Shown: positions 40,641 through 48,664 of the stretch, in pieces | How the letters are laid out: each line of letters opens with the position of its first letter | Numbering within the stretch: position 1 is the first letter of the stretch | Origin: an uncultured Collinsella sp. | GTDB taxonomy: Bacteria > Actinomycetota > Coriobacteriia > Coriobacteriales > Coriobacteriaceae | Assembly (NCBI GenBank): GCA_934630375.1 | Contig: CAKTVQ010000004.1 | Coordinates: 31,821-95,820 of the forward strand | DNA: 64,000 bases | Direction of reading: 5' to 3' | The notes under the pieces: model-generated | What the model saw: the letters and a program-made list of their open reading frames with translations, nothing else | Databases searched by the model: none | Told to the model about the DNA's origin: nothing | Position numbers and translations under genes: made by a program

Positions 40641-41810
40641 ATGAGCACATACGCAATTAAGGCTGACAAGTTCTTCTTGCCGGCGGGCCCGCAACTGGGC
40701 GGCTATCTCATGGTCGAGGACGGCGTCTTTGGCGCCTGGCAGGCCGATGAGCCCGCTTGCGAGATCAAGGACTACACGGGATCGTGGATCGCGCCGGGCA
40801 TGGTCGACACCCACATCCATGGCTTCTATAACCACTCGACTACCGATAACGATCCCGAGGGCATCGATATCAGCTCGACCGAGCTCGCCCGTCGCGGTAC
40901 CACCAGCTGGCTGCCCACGACGTTCACCGATGGCGTCGAGCAGATCAAGGATGCCTGCGCCGCCATCGCCCAGGCCGACGAGGGCCGTGGCCCCGACTTC
41001 TGCGGTGCTCGCATCCAGGGCATCTACCTGGAGGGTCCTTTCTTTACCATGAAGCACGTGGGTGCGCAGAACCCCGCCTATCTGATCGATCCCTCCGAGG
41101 AGGTCTTCGACCAGTGGCAGGAGGCTGCCGGTGGGCGCATCGTCAAGAGCGCTATGGCCGCCGAGCGTGACGGTGCCGCCGCCTACGCTGCTGCCCTGAA
41201 CGCCAAGGGCGTGGTGACTAGCATCGGTCACTCCGACGCCACCTACGATGAGTGCATTGCCGCCATCAACGCCGGTGCCAGCTGCTTTACGCACACCTAC
41301 AACGGCCAGCGCGGCCTGCATCATCGCGAGCCCGGTGTTGTGGGTGCCGCTATGACCACCCCCGAGACCTACGCCGAGATCATCTGCGACGGCAAGCATG
41401 TGAACCCTGCCGCCATCAAGGCGCTGCTGCAGGCAAAGGGCTGGCAGCACACGGTGCTTATCACCGACTGCCTGGGCTGCGGTGGCATGCCCGAGGGCAG
41501 CTACACCAGCGGTGGCATGGATGTCATCATGAAGGACAACCTGTGCTGGCTCGCCGACGGCAAGAGCATCGCCGGCTCGGTGCTCACGCTTGCCCAGGGC
41601 GTCAAGAACATCGTTGATTGGGGCATCGCCAGCGCTGATATCGCCATCCGCATGGCGACCGAGGTGCCGGCTCGTTCCGCGCACATCGAGGATAAGTGCG
41701 GCAGCATCATGCCGGGTCGCGACGCCGACTTTGTTGTGTTCGACCACGAGCTCACCCTCGTTGAGACCTACGTTGGCGGCCAGAGCGTCGGCAACGCATT
41801 TACCGAGTAA
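40641..41810 (+). CDS. nagA: N-acetylglucosamine/galactosamine-6-phosphate deacetylase
   Basis: Amidohydrolase removing acetate from GlcNAc-6-P or GalNAc-6-P. Metal and catalytic motifs: APGMVDTHIHGFYNHST, YLEGPFFTMKHVGAQN, SIGHSDATYDE, FTHTYNGQRGLHHREPG, and ITDCLGCGGMPEG with the catalytic Asp. The C terminus ends KCGSIMPGRDADFVVFD. 389 residues. ATG 40641 follows AAGGAG by 6 nt. Given AgaS and LacC it probably acts on GalNAc-6-P (AgaA role); sequence alone does not separate the two. Confidence 0.93.
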   Translation: MSTYAIKADKFFLPAGPQLGGYLMVEDGVFGAWQADEPACEIKDYTGSWIAPGMVDTHIHGFYNHSTTDNDPEGIDISSTELARRGTTSWLPTTFTDGVEQIKDACAAIAQADEGRGPDFCGARIQGIYLEGPFFTMKHVGAQNPAYLIDPSEEVFDQWQEAAGGRIVKSAMAAERDGAAAYAAALNAKGVVTSIGHSDATYDECIAAINAGASCFTHTYNGQRGLHHREPGVVGAAMTTPETYAEIICDGKHVNPAAIKALLQAKGWQHTVLITDCLGCGGMPEGSYTSGGMDVIMKDNLCWLADGKSIAGSVLTLAQGVKNIVDWGIASADIAIRMATEVPARSAHIEDKCGSIMPGRDADFVVFDHELTLVETYVGGQSVGNAFTE

Positions 41811-41815
41811 CGACA

Positions 41816-41854
41816 GAAAAAGACGGCGGGCCCGAATTTGCTCGGACCCGCCGT
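41816..41854 (-). terminator. Terminator of the minus-strand flavodoxin gene
   Basis: ACGGCGGG...CCCGCCGT (41822-41854) with inner pairing CCGA/TCGG; read on the minus strand it runs into a T stretch (plus-strand AAAAAG). Probably also stops nagA transcripts. Confidence 0.75.
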
Positions 41855-41884
41855 ATGGGTTAACGCTCAAAAGCACCTTAACAG

Positions 41885-42469
41885 TTACAGCTTGTTAGCG
41901 ATCTTCTTTGCCGTGCGCTTGACGCCGGCCACCAGGCCTCCCGCAGGATGCTCCTTTTCATAGGCAAGACGCTTCTCACGTTTGGCGTACTCTTCGACGA
42001 TGATGTCGCCGTACTCATCTTCGATCTTATCGAAGAAATCGACGGCTCCCTTAATTTCCTCTGCGGTCGGGTGTCCCTTCTGGACGCCGCCCGTGAGTTT
42101 GAACGGGCCCCACGTATCAAAGCCGGTGCAACCGTAGACACCCATAAAGATGGCCTGCCTCATGCGGCAGATGCCATCGATATCCTTGCCGTACCACTTG
42201 TTTTTGCCGCCGTAGGTCATAAGACCAAACACCTTGTCTTGCGGCTGCAGCACGTTGGTGAGCACACGTGCCATGTCCTTGTCAATCTCGGAGTAATAGA
42301 TGCCCGTGGCGACACCAATTAAATGGTATTCGTGCAGGTCGGGGTACTCGTTTTTACCGAGTGCCTTTACGTCGAGGGTATCGATTTCGGGATGCGCCTC
42401 GACAATGGCGTCCACGAGCTTTTTCGTGTTGCCGTGGTGGCGCGAGGCGTAGAGGATGATGGTTCGCAT
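41885..42469 (-). CDS. Flavodoxin-domain protein
   Basis: 194 residues. It begins MRTIILYASRHHGNTKKLVDAI, an FMN-phosphate loop of the flavodoxin fold; GVATGIYYSEIDKDMARVL and KVFGLMTYGG continue the fold. A basic C-terminal end (GVKRTAKKIANKL) follows. ATG 42469 is chosen as the domain starts there. Electron-carrier or quinone-reductase-like functions are possible; the partner is unknown. Lies alone between convergent nagA and divergent lacX. Confidence 0.82.
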   Translation of the reverse strand: MRTIILYASRHHGNTKKLVDAIVEAHPEIDTLDVKALGKNEYPDLHEYHLIGVATGIYYSEIDKDMARVLTNVLQPQDKVFGLMTYGGKNKWYGKDIDGICRMRQAIFMGVYGCTGFDTWGPFKLTGGVQKGHPTAEEIKGAVDFFDKIEDEYGDIIVEEYAKREKRLAYEKEHPAGGLVAGVKRTAKKIANKL

Positions 42470-42625
42470 AAGAAGGCCTTTCAGCTGTAATGAAGTCAAT
42501 GTCAATATGGTACCCCGTTGGATAGCTGGGATACCGGACACATCGATGAACGTGCGGATTTGTTCTATGGTTAGGACTGAGATGGGTGCTTGCGAGTAAA
42601 GGGCAGTTGTTCGAAAGGATGGGCA

Positions 42626-43507
42626 ATGGAATACGCTCTTTCCAACGATTCGATTTCTATTAAGGTGTCCACAGCTGGCGGCTCGTTCACCTCAATCGAG
42701 GCCGACGGTTGCGAGTATCTGTGGCAGGGCGACCCTGCCGTATGGTCCGGTCAGGCGCCGATCTGCTTCCCGATTTGCGGAGGCCTGCGCGACGGCAATG
42801 CCATGACGTTTGCCGGACATCACGTGAAGCTCGCCCGTCACGGGTTTGCGCGCAAGCAGGAGTGGAAGCTGCTGAGCCAAAGCGAGAGCGAGCTGGCGAT
42901 GTGCCTGGCTTCGGAGGATAACGCCGCGTTGCTGAGCGACTATCCGTATCCGTTTAAGCTCGTTGCCCGCTATACGCTCGAGGGCACTGCCGTGCGCGTC
43001 TCCTACGAGGTGACCAACGAAGGTACCGAGGACATGCCGTTCTTTATTGGCGGACATCCCGGTTTTAGGTGCCCGCTCGACGAGGGCGAGGCCTATACGG
43101 ACTACGAGCTGCGGTTTGAGAAGGACGAGGCTGCGGAGCTTTGCACCGCCGTTCCCTCGACCGGATTGATCGACGTGCACAACCGCTCCAAGAACCCCAT
43201 GGTAGGAAAGACTCTGCCGTTGTCACACGAGCTCTTCGACTTTGCGGAGACCATCTTTGACGTGCTCGAAAGCCGTCAGGTCACGCTCTCCAAGAAGGGC
43301 GAGGACAAGGGCGTTCGCCTGAGCTTTGAGGGCTTCCCGTACCTCATTGTGTGGAGCAAACCCGAGGGCGATTTTGTGGCGGTTGAGCCTTGGGGCGGTC
43401 TTTCGACCTGCTCTGATGAGGATGACGTGCTTGAACACAAGCGCGGCTGCCTTGTCGCCAAGCCCAAGGAGACCGTCGTCCGTTCGTTCACGATTGAGAT
43501 TCTGTAA
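42626..43507 (+). CDS. lacX: LacX-like aldose 1-epimerase family protein (copy 1)
   Basis: 293 residues of the galactose mutarotase-like superfamily, LacX/YihR-like subgroup: TAGGSFTSIEADGCEYLWQG, APICFPICGGLRDG, KLARHGFARKQEW, SYEVTNEGTEDMPFFIGGHPGF with conserved His, and VAVEPWGGLSTC. Related proteins sit in lac operons of lactococci and may interconvert anomers of sugar phosphates. It is about three-quarters identical to the copy at 62965, and both precede a lacC gene by about 55-60 nt, so the pair is a duplicated module. ATG follows AAAGGATGGG. Confidence 0.88.
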   Translation: MEYALSNDSISIKVSTAGGSFTSIEADGCEYLWQGDPAVWSGQAPICFPICGGLRDGNAMTFAGHHVKLARHGFARKQEWKLLSQSESELAMCLASEDNAALLSDYPYPFKLVARYTLEGTAVRVSYEVTNEGTEDMPFFIGGHPGFRCPLDEGEAYTDYELRFEKDEAAELCTAVPSTGLIDVHNRSKNPMVGKTLPLSHELFDFAETIFDVLESRQVTLSKKGEDKGVRLSFEGFPYLIVWSKPEGDFVAVEPWGGLSTCSDEDDVLEHKRGCLVAKPKETVVRSFTIEIL

Positions 43508-43566
43508 TTCCGTTTTGTCGACTCGTATCGCGAGGCATAAGGAGCCTGCGAGATAAGGAGCTAAAA

Positions 43567-44502
43567 ATGATCCTCACCGTTACGATGAACCCGTCCGTCG
43601 ATACGCGCTATCAGCTCGATGAGCTCGTCATCGACGACGTCAACCGTGTAACGCCCGAAAAGACCGCCGGCGGCAAGGGCCTCAACGTGGCCCGTGTCCT
43701 GGGCCAGCTGGGCGACGATGTTGTTGCTACCGGTCTGCTCGGCGGTCACATGGGCGCCTACATGGCGGAGCTCATGGATGCCAACGGCATCAAGAACGAT
43801 TTTGTACCCATCGCCGGCGAGACCCGCATTTGCCTCAATATTCTCCACGCCGGCAACCAGACCGAGCTGCTCGAGAGCGGCCCGACGATTGCCCCCGAAG
43901 AGCTCGATGCCTTCACCGCCAAGTTTACTGAGCTTGCGAGCAAGGCCGACGTCGTCACTATCTCGGGCTCGCTGCCCCGCGGCGTCGAGGCCGACTACTA
44001 TGCCAAGATTACCGGCATTGCCGAGAACGCCGGCGCCAAGGTGCTGCTCGATACCTCGGGTGCCTCGCTCGAGGCCGCCCTTAAGTCCGAGGTCAAGCCC
44101 GAGCTGGTTAAGCCTAACCTGACCGAGATCAACGGCCTTCTGGGCACGAGCTTTACCACCGACGATGTGGACGAGCTCCGTGCCGCGCTTGCCTCCGACG
44201 CCCGCTTTTCCGATATCCCCTGGGTCGTCGTGTCCATGGGCGCTGCCGGCTCTGTGGGCTTCCACAACGGTCGTGCGTTCCGCGCCAAGACGCCCGATAT
44301 CCCGGCTGTTAACGCCACTGGCTCCGGCGACTCCACCATCGCCGGCTTTGCGCATGCCATCGCTGCTGGCGCGGACGACGAGACGGTGCTGCGTACCGCC
44401 AACACCTGCGGCAAGCTCAATGCCATGGATCCGATGACCGGCCATCTGGTCATGGACCGTTGGGACGAGGTCTACAACGGTGTTGTCGTAACCGAGCTGT
44501 AA
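43567..44502 (+). CDS. lacC: Tagatose-6-phosphate kinase (PfkB family, copy 1)
   Basis: 311-residue PfkB-fold kinase making tagatose-1,6-bisphosphate from tagatose-6-phosphate. MILTVTMNPSVDTRYQLDEL, TAGGKGLNVARVLGQLG (PfkB signature 1), TISGSLPRGV, and VNATGSGDSTIAGF (signature 2, catalytic Asp) are present. 1-phosphofructokinase is the closest alternative; the NagA-AgaS context and the second copy beside lacAB favour tagatose-6-phosphate. An aldolase (LacD/GatY) is not in the window. Confidence 0.86.
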   Translation: MILTVTMNPSVDTRYQLDELVIDDVNRVTPEKTAGGKGLNVARVLGQLGDDVVATGLLGGHMGAYMAELMDANGIKNDFVPIAGETRICLNILHAGNQTELLESGPTIAPEELDAFTAKFTELASKADVVTISGSLPRGVEADYYAKITGIAENAGAKVLLDTSGASLEAALKSEVKPELVKPNLTEINGLLGTSFTTDDVDELRAALASDARFSDIPWVVVSMGAAGSVGFHNGRAFRAKTPDIPAVNATGSGDSTIAGFAHAIAAGADDETVLRTANTCGKLNAMDPMTGHLVMDRWDEVYNGVVVTEL

Positions 44503-44526
44503 GAGTTTGGGTTGCGCCTCGGTATT

Positions 44527-44673
44527 GCTCGCTCCTTGTTTGTCCGTGTGGACGACAAGTGCGGTAGCATTATGCCGGGGCGCGACGCCGACTTTGTCGT
44601 GTTCAATCCCGACCTTACCCTGGTCGAGACGTATGCGAGCGGCAACAGCGTCGGTAACGCGTTTACCGAGTAG
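44527..44673 (+). pseudogene. nagA: nagA remnant (C-terminal fragment)
   Basis: The frame ending at the TAG 44671-44673 encodes DDKCGSIMPGRDADFVVF, then NPDLTLVETYASGNSVGNAF and TE, matching the last 40 residues of NagA at 41810 in 33 positions. Upstream similarity fades after about residue ARS; no start codon or ribosome-binding site serves it. It is the 3' end of a second nagA whose remainder has been deleted, right behind lacC. Confidence 0.85.
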
Positions 44674-44705
44674 CTGCCAAAGAGACGATCCGAGAGGGGA
44701 TTTAG

Positions 44706-45179
44706 ATGATTTACGGTGCACTGGGCGATATCGAGGAATACCGCGGCATGCTCAAGGGCCTCGATGTGCTGATCGATTGGCTCGAGGAGAACGATCCGGC
44801 GGAGCTCGAGGTCGGCAGCCATCCGATTCTGGGCGACAAGGTCTTTGCGAACGTTATGGCCCCCACGACGCGCCCCGAGGCCGATGCTCACTATGAGACG
44901 CATCAGCGTTATCACGACCTTCAGATCGATGTTGAGGGTCGCGAGGCCTTTAAGGTCGCCACGGGCAGCCTGACGCTGGTTCAGGAGTTCGACGAGAAGG
45001 ACGACTACGATCTGGTCGATTCCGACGCCTCGATCGCCGGCGATCTGGCCGACGACAAGTTTGCTCTGTTTGTTGCCGGCGAACCTCACATGCCCACGCT
45101 CGAGTTCCCGGGCGATGGCGCGCAGCCGGTCAAGAAGATCTGCTTTAAGCTACTTGCCGACGCCTACTGGGAGGAGTAG
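44706..45179 (+). CDS. YhcH/YjgK/YiaL family (EbgC/NanQ-like) protein
   Basis: 157 residues, DUF386 cupin fold: MIYGALGDIEEYRGM, THQRYHDLQIDVEGRE with the metal His residues, and PHMPTLEFPGDGAQPVKKICFK. Members act as sugar anomerases (NanQ on sialic acid) or are subunits of beta-galactosidase (EbgC). Here a role in amino-sugar or galactose anomer conversion is inferred from place only. ATG follows GAGAGGGG. Confidence 0.87.
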   Translation: MIYGALGDIEEYRGMLKGLDVLIDWLEENDPAELEVGSHPILGDKVFANVMAPTTRPEADAHYETHQRYHDLQIDVEGREAFKVATGSLTLVQEFDEKDDYDLVDSDASIAGDLADDKFALFVAGEPHMPTLEFPGDGAQPVKKICFKLLADAYWEE

Positions 45180-45209
45180 CGCGCCGCTCGGCTGAGCCGT
45201 GTATTGGCG

Positions 45210-45286
45210 CGATTCCCTTGAGGGAGTCGCGCTTGAGCCCCGTTGATCGTGGTTTCCCGTTTGGGAGACCGCGGTCGGCGGGGCTA
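45210..45286 (+). terminator. Hairpins after the yhcH-like gene
   Basis: GCGATTCCC/GGGAGTCGC (45210-45231) and a longer AGCCCCG...CGGGGCT stem (about 45235-45286) containing GGTTTCCC/GGGAGACC. No strong T run. Confidence 0.45.
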
Positions 45287-45354
45287 TTATGTTTGAGTAG
45301 GGGGTTGCCGGCGACGTTGCGCTTGGATTGGCGGGCGCACGAGAAATCGGCAAC

Positions 45355-45376
45355 AAAAAAGCCGCCCGAAGGCGGC
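45355..45376 (-). terminator. Terminator of tRNA-Thr
   Basis: On the minus strand AGCCGCC-TTCG-GGCGGCT then six T, 13 nt after the CCA end. Confidence 0.9.
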
Positions 45377-45388
45377 TATCTTGTGCAA

Positions 45389-45464
45389 TGGAGCCAGCGA
45401 CCGGGCTCGAACCGGTGACCCCCGCTTTACGAGAGCGGTGCTCTACCAACTGAGCTACGCTGGC
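45389..45464 (-). tRNA. tRNA-Thr (anticodon CGT)
   Basis: 76 nt with encoded CCA. Acceptor GCCAGCG/CGCTGGC, D stem GCTC/GAGC, anticodon stem CCGCT/AGCGG with loop CTCGTAA (anticodon CGT, codon ACG), T stem ACCGG/CCGGT with TTCGAGC loop. All stems pair fully. Confidence 0.97.
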
Positions 45465-45621
45465 GGCCATGAGGTGACGCAACTGAGGCGTCAACGGCTG
45501 TCTATGATACGGGACATCGCAAATCCGCGCAAGTGTTCTGTTGAGTTTTCTCACTTTAAATGCACTAATATTGGAGACGCGATATCTTGCTCTTACGGGC
45601 CTCGAACAGAATGGGGCGGCG

Positions 45622-46104
45622 ATGGCTCAACCCAAGATTTTCCTTACGCGAATCGATGACCGCTTTATCTATGGGCAGGATGTTGAGCTGTGGAATGAGG
45701 CCGTGGGCAGCAATCTCGTTCTGATCGTCAATGACGAGATCGCGGCGGATTCGCGCAAGTGGGCACCCATGAGGGTGGCGGCGCCCGAGGGCGTTTGGAC
45801 GCGGTTCTTCTCGGTGCAAAAGACTATCGACGTCATTCATACCGCAACGCCGCGCCAATGGATCCTGATCATGGTAGCGTCACCTGCGGACGCACTGGCG
45901 CTGGTTAAGGGCGGCGTGCCCATCACCAAGATCAGCATCGGTCACATGCAGGCAGGGGAGGGTAAGCGTCCCGTAACGCCCGCAGTTGCCGTAGACGACG
46001 AGGACGTCGCCGCCCTCAAAGAGCTACAAGAACTCGGCATAGAGCTAGAAATCCGCTACCTCCCCAACTCCAACCCCGACCCCATCGACAATCTGCTCAA
46101 CTGA
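45622..46104 (+). CDS. Orphan PTS mannose-family IIB-like protein lacking the phosphorylation His
   Basis: 160 residues, clearly paralogous to the IIB at 35879 (RFFSVQKTIDVIHTATPRQW; LALVKGGVPITKISIGHMQAGEGKRPV; DDEDVAALKELQELGIELEIR). The active-site segment reads RIDDRFIYGQDVELW where IIB has RIDNRLVHGQVATQW: the phosphorylated His is Tyr (codon TAT). So phosphotransfer through this residue is impossible. No IIA, IIC or IID is next to it. ATG 45622 is chosen because homology starts there. It could be a regulatory decoy or a decaying duplicate; the rest of the domain is intact with no frameshift, which favours retained function. Confidence 0.88.
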   Translation: MAQPKIFLTRIDDRFIYGQDVELWNEAVGSNLVLIVNDEIAADSRKWAPMRVAAPEGVWTRFFSVQKTIDVIHTATPRQWILIMVASPADALALVKGGVPITKISIGHMQAGEGKRPVTPAVAVDDEDVAALKELQELGIELEIRYLPNSNPDPIDNLLN

Positions 46105-46171
46105 TTCCGTGGGGACGGAGGAAAACGAATCATTTTGCCCTCGCGAAGGATGCGCGCGATGCCGCCTGTCA

Positions 46172-46323
46172 AAAACTATGCCTGTTTACTACGTTTGATC
46201 GGTTATCGCCGAGCATGTCGAATTTGAGAAAAACAAAACCGCAGGTAGACGGCTTGCTAATTTTAGAAAAAACGGTGCATGCTCGAGCATCCTCGACCAA
46301 ACGTAGTAAATGGGCATAGTTTT
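46172..46323. repeat. MITE-like long inverted repeat
   Basis: Arms 46172-46202 and 46293-46323 match at 27 of 31 positions (outer ends AAAACTATGCC, then TTTACTACGTTTG), with weaker pairing continuing about 20 bp inward (GAGCATG on both sides). Core of about 55 bp, AT-rich. A GGGGACGG core like the other repeats sits just before (46112). This accounts for the 326-bp gene-free stretch 46105-46430. Confidence 0.7.
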
Positions 46324-46368
46324 GATATGCCACTCACTTAGTGACAGCGAAAATGAACCCTAGGGATG

Positions 46369-46404
46369 AAAAAGCGCCCGTCGGCGGTGGTGCCGGCGGG
46401 CGCT
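46369..46404 (-). terminator. Terminator of galM
   Basis: AGCGCCCG(TCGGC)/(GCCGG)CGGGCGCT stem; minus-strand T run at 46369-46372. Confidence 0.88.
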
Positions 46405-46430
46405 GCTGTGCGATATGTCGCGTAGTGGGC

Positions 46431-47483
46431 TTAGTGTCTCATAAAGTGGTACTCGATCACATTGCTGTAGGGGTGACCCGGGCCTACGATGCCCTGGGGG
46501 AACAGCACATGGTGCGGCGTATCGGGATACATCTCGGCCTCGAGGGCAAAGCCGGCGCCCCAGCCATAGTTGGCGTCGTCCTTGGCGTGCTCGTCGCCCA
46601 GCCAGTTGCCGGTGTAGAGCTGCACGCCCGGCGCGGTGGTGTAGTAATCCATCTCGCGACCGGTCCACATCTCCTCAACATGCAGGGCGCGTCGCAAGTT
46701 GCGGCCGTACTGGTAGCCGCCGATGCACAGGCAGTGGTCGTAGCCGCGGGCCTGCTTAATCTGCGGATCGTCGGCTTCCATGCCGGGTGCGACGGGACGC
46801 AGCTCGCGGAAGTCAAACGGCGTGCCCTCGACCGGGGCAATCTCGCCGGTGGGGATGTTCTGCTCGTCGATGGGCAGGTAGTGAGCAGCGTTGGCCACAA
46901 AGAAGTGCTCACAGTCTATACCGGCGTTGTGGCCGGCAAGGTTAAAGTACGTGTGGTTGGTCATGGACACGTAGGTGGCGCGGTCGCTCTCGCAGCCGTA
47001 CTCGATACGGAAGCGGCCCGTCGGCGTTACGGTAAACACGGCCGTAAACGTGCGGTTGCCGGGAAGTCCCAGCTCGCCGTCCTCGAGCGAGGTGGTCATA
47101 CGCACGGCGTTGTGACTCTCGTCGAGCTCAACGTCCCACACGCGCTTGTGCAGGCCGTGCTCAAGGTCGCTGTGTAGGTTGTTGGCGCCCTCGTTGGTCG
47201 GCATATGCCAGTCCGTGCCATCGATGGTGATCGTTGCGTCCGCGGTGCGGTTGGCCACGGGGCCGATGGTTGCGCCAAAGCAGGCGGGGTTGTCAAAGTA
47301 ATCCTCGAGCTTATCGAAGCCCAGCACCACATCGCGTACGTTGCCGGGGATGTCGGGCACGTCGATGCCCAGTACGGTGGCTCCATAGTCCATAATGCGA
47401 ACACAGATCTCGGGCCCGTTGAGGGTGTAGCGATGAACGGGGGTACCGCACGGCGCGGTGCCGAAAAGCTCGGAAGTGATCAT
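46431..47483 (-). CDS. galM: Aldose 1-epimerase (galactose mutarotase)
   Basis: About 350 residues of the canonical GalM family: IMDYGATVLGIDVPD, CFGATIGPVANRTADA with the Asn-Arg substrate contact, NNLHSD, YVSMTNHTYFNLAGH with catalytic His, and the Glu near the C terminus (GFALEAEMYPDTPHH). It interconverts alpha and beta galactose or glucose. ATG 47483 follows AGGAAC by 6 nt. Divergent from the DeoR regulator, 205 bp apart. Confidence 0.93.
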   Translation of the reverse strand: MITSELFGTAPCGTPVHRYTLNGPEICVRIMDYGATVLGIDVPDIPGNVRDVVLGFDKLEDYFDNPACFGATIGPVANRTADATITIDGTDWHMPTNEGANNLHSDLEHGLHKRVWDVELDESHNAVRMTTSLEDGELGLPGNRTFTAVFTVTPTGRFRIEYGCESDRATYVSMTNHTYFNLAGHNAGIDCEHFFVANAAHYLPIDEQNIPTGEIAPVEGTPFDFRELRPVAPGMEADDPQIKQARGYDHCLCIGGYQYGRNLRRALHVEEMWTGREMDYYTTAPGVQLYTGNWLGDEHAKDDANYGWGAGFALEAEMYPDTPHHVLFPQGIVGPGHPYSNVIEYHFMRH

Positions 47484-47630
47484 TTGGTTCCTAACATCGA
47501 GGTATTTCGGACAAACTGTAGCGCGAACAGGCGAGATTATCACTACACCTCACTAAAGCAGGGGGTATTTTTCTCAAAAAAAGTAATGGAGGCGCAGTTG
47601 AAGGCTCATTTTTGGTCCGCGCAAGTCTGA

Positions 47631-47651
47631 TACAATTTGTTTATTATTGTT
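47631..47651 (+). promoter_or_regulatory. deoR promoter with TTTGTTT-type operator
   Basis: Extended -10 TGATACAAT (hexamer 47631-47636) overlapped by ATTTGTTTATTATTGTT (47635-47651). The reverse complement of 61673-61689 matches it at 15 of 17 bases, in front of lacA. Suggests autoregulation and control of lacA by the same DeoR-family protein. Confidence 0.55.
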
Positions 47652-47687
47652 TGAATTGACGCATGCGCGGAACAGCGAGGACTCATC

Positions 47688-48452
47688 GTGATTAAGGCAG
47701 AGCGACAGGATAAGGTTCGCCAGCTGCTCGAGGAACAGGGAACGGTCTCGGTCAAGGAGATCTCGGACGCGCTGGGCGTCTCGGACATGACGATCCGCCG
47801 CGACCTAGAGGAGCTTGCGAGCTTGGGCGAGATCGAGCGCGTGCACGGTGGCGCCCGCAGCGCGCAGGTTCGCCCCCATGCCATGCTTCGCCATGAGTAC
47901 TCGCATAGTGAAAAGCGCTCCAAGCACGCTGAGGAAAAGCTTCAGATCGCACGCCGTGCGGTGGAGCTTATCGAGGAGGGCTCGACTATCTTTTTGGGTA
48001 CGGGTACCACGGTTGAGCAGATGGCCTCGATGCTGCCGGCGTTTCGCCTGCGTATTGTGACTAACTCGCTTTCGGTGTTTAACCTGCTCGAGGAGCGCGA
48101 GGACTGCGACTTGTGCCTGGTGGGCGGTATGTACCGTCGCCGCACTGCCGCCTTTGTGGGCCCCACGGCCGAGGACACCCTGCGCGCACTGGGAATCGAC
48201 GCGGCGTTTATCGGCGCCAACGGCATTCTGGATGGCGACGTGTCTACGTCCAATATGAATGAGGGCCGTATCCAGCAGCTTGCCTTTAGCAAGGCCGACT
48301 CGCGCTATCTGATTGCCGATTCCAGCAAGATCGGCAAGCGCGACTTCTACACCTTCTGCCGCCTGGACAGTCTGGATGCCGTGGTGTGCGAGCCGGGTAT
48401 TACCGCCGAGGACCGCGCCGCCATCGAGGAACACACGCAGGTCATCTGCTAA
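47688..48452 (+). CDS. lacR: DeoR-family regulator, probable LacR
   Basis: 254 residues: N-terminal DeoR helix-turn-helix (RQDKVRQLLEEQGTVSVKEISDALGVSDMTIRRDLEELA) given by parts, then the sugar-phosphate-binding domain (IFLGTGTTVEQMASML; VTNSLSVFNLL; LVGGMYRR; AFIGANGI; DSSKIGKRDF). GTG start with GAGGA upstream. In streptococci and lactococci LacR of this family represses lac genes and responds to tagatose-6-phosphate. The shared TTTGTTT-type box before this gene, lacA and lacF supports that role; the name is an inference. Confidence 0.85.
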   Translation: MIKAERQDKVRQLLEEQGTVSVKEISDALGVSDMTIRRDLEELASLGEIERVHGGARSAQVRPHAMLRHEYSHSEKRSKHAEEKLQIARRAVELIEEGSTIFLGTGTTVEQMASMLPAFRLRIVTNSLSVFNLLEEREDCDLCLVGGMYRRRTAAFVGPTAEDTLRALGIDAAFIGANGILDGDVSTSNMNEGRIQQLAFSKADSRYLIADSSKIGKRDFYTFCRLDSLDAVVCEPGITAEDRAAIEEHTQVIC

Positions 48453-48577
48453 CTAGCGCAACAGGCGATACTTCTGCCCTCTACCGGCGCAGGTGATAAG
48501 AGCTTTACAATGACGAGCAAAGTGAAACGTAAAAGTCAAAACGCCATTTGAGCGTCAAAAAATATGACACGTAAAAA

Positions 48578-48624
48578 TTTGCGCGTCATTTTACGCGTCA
48601 ACGTGACGCGAAATGACGCGCAAA
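48578..48624. repeat. TGACGCG hairpin between convergent lacR and fic
   Basis: TTTGCGCGTCATTTTACGCG plus TCA (48578-48600) pairs with 48604-48624 with one 2-nt bulge, separated by ACG. The element is made of alternating CGCGTCA/TGACGCG units; a further TGACACG lies at 48565. Confidence 0.7.
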
Positions 48625-48664
48625 TGTGCGCGGATAGCAAGAACGAGGTTATTCCGAGAAATGA

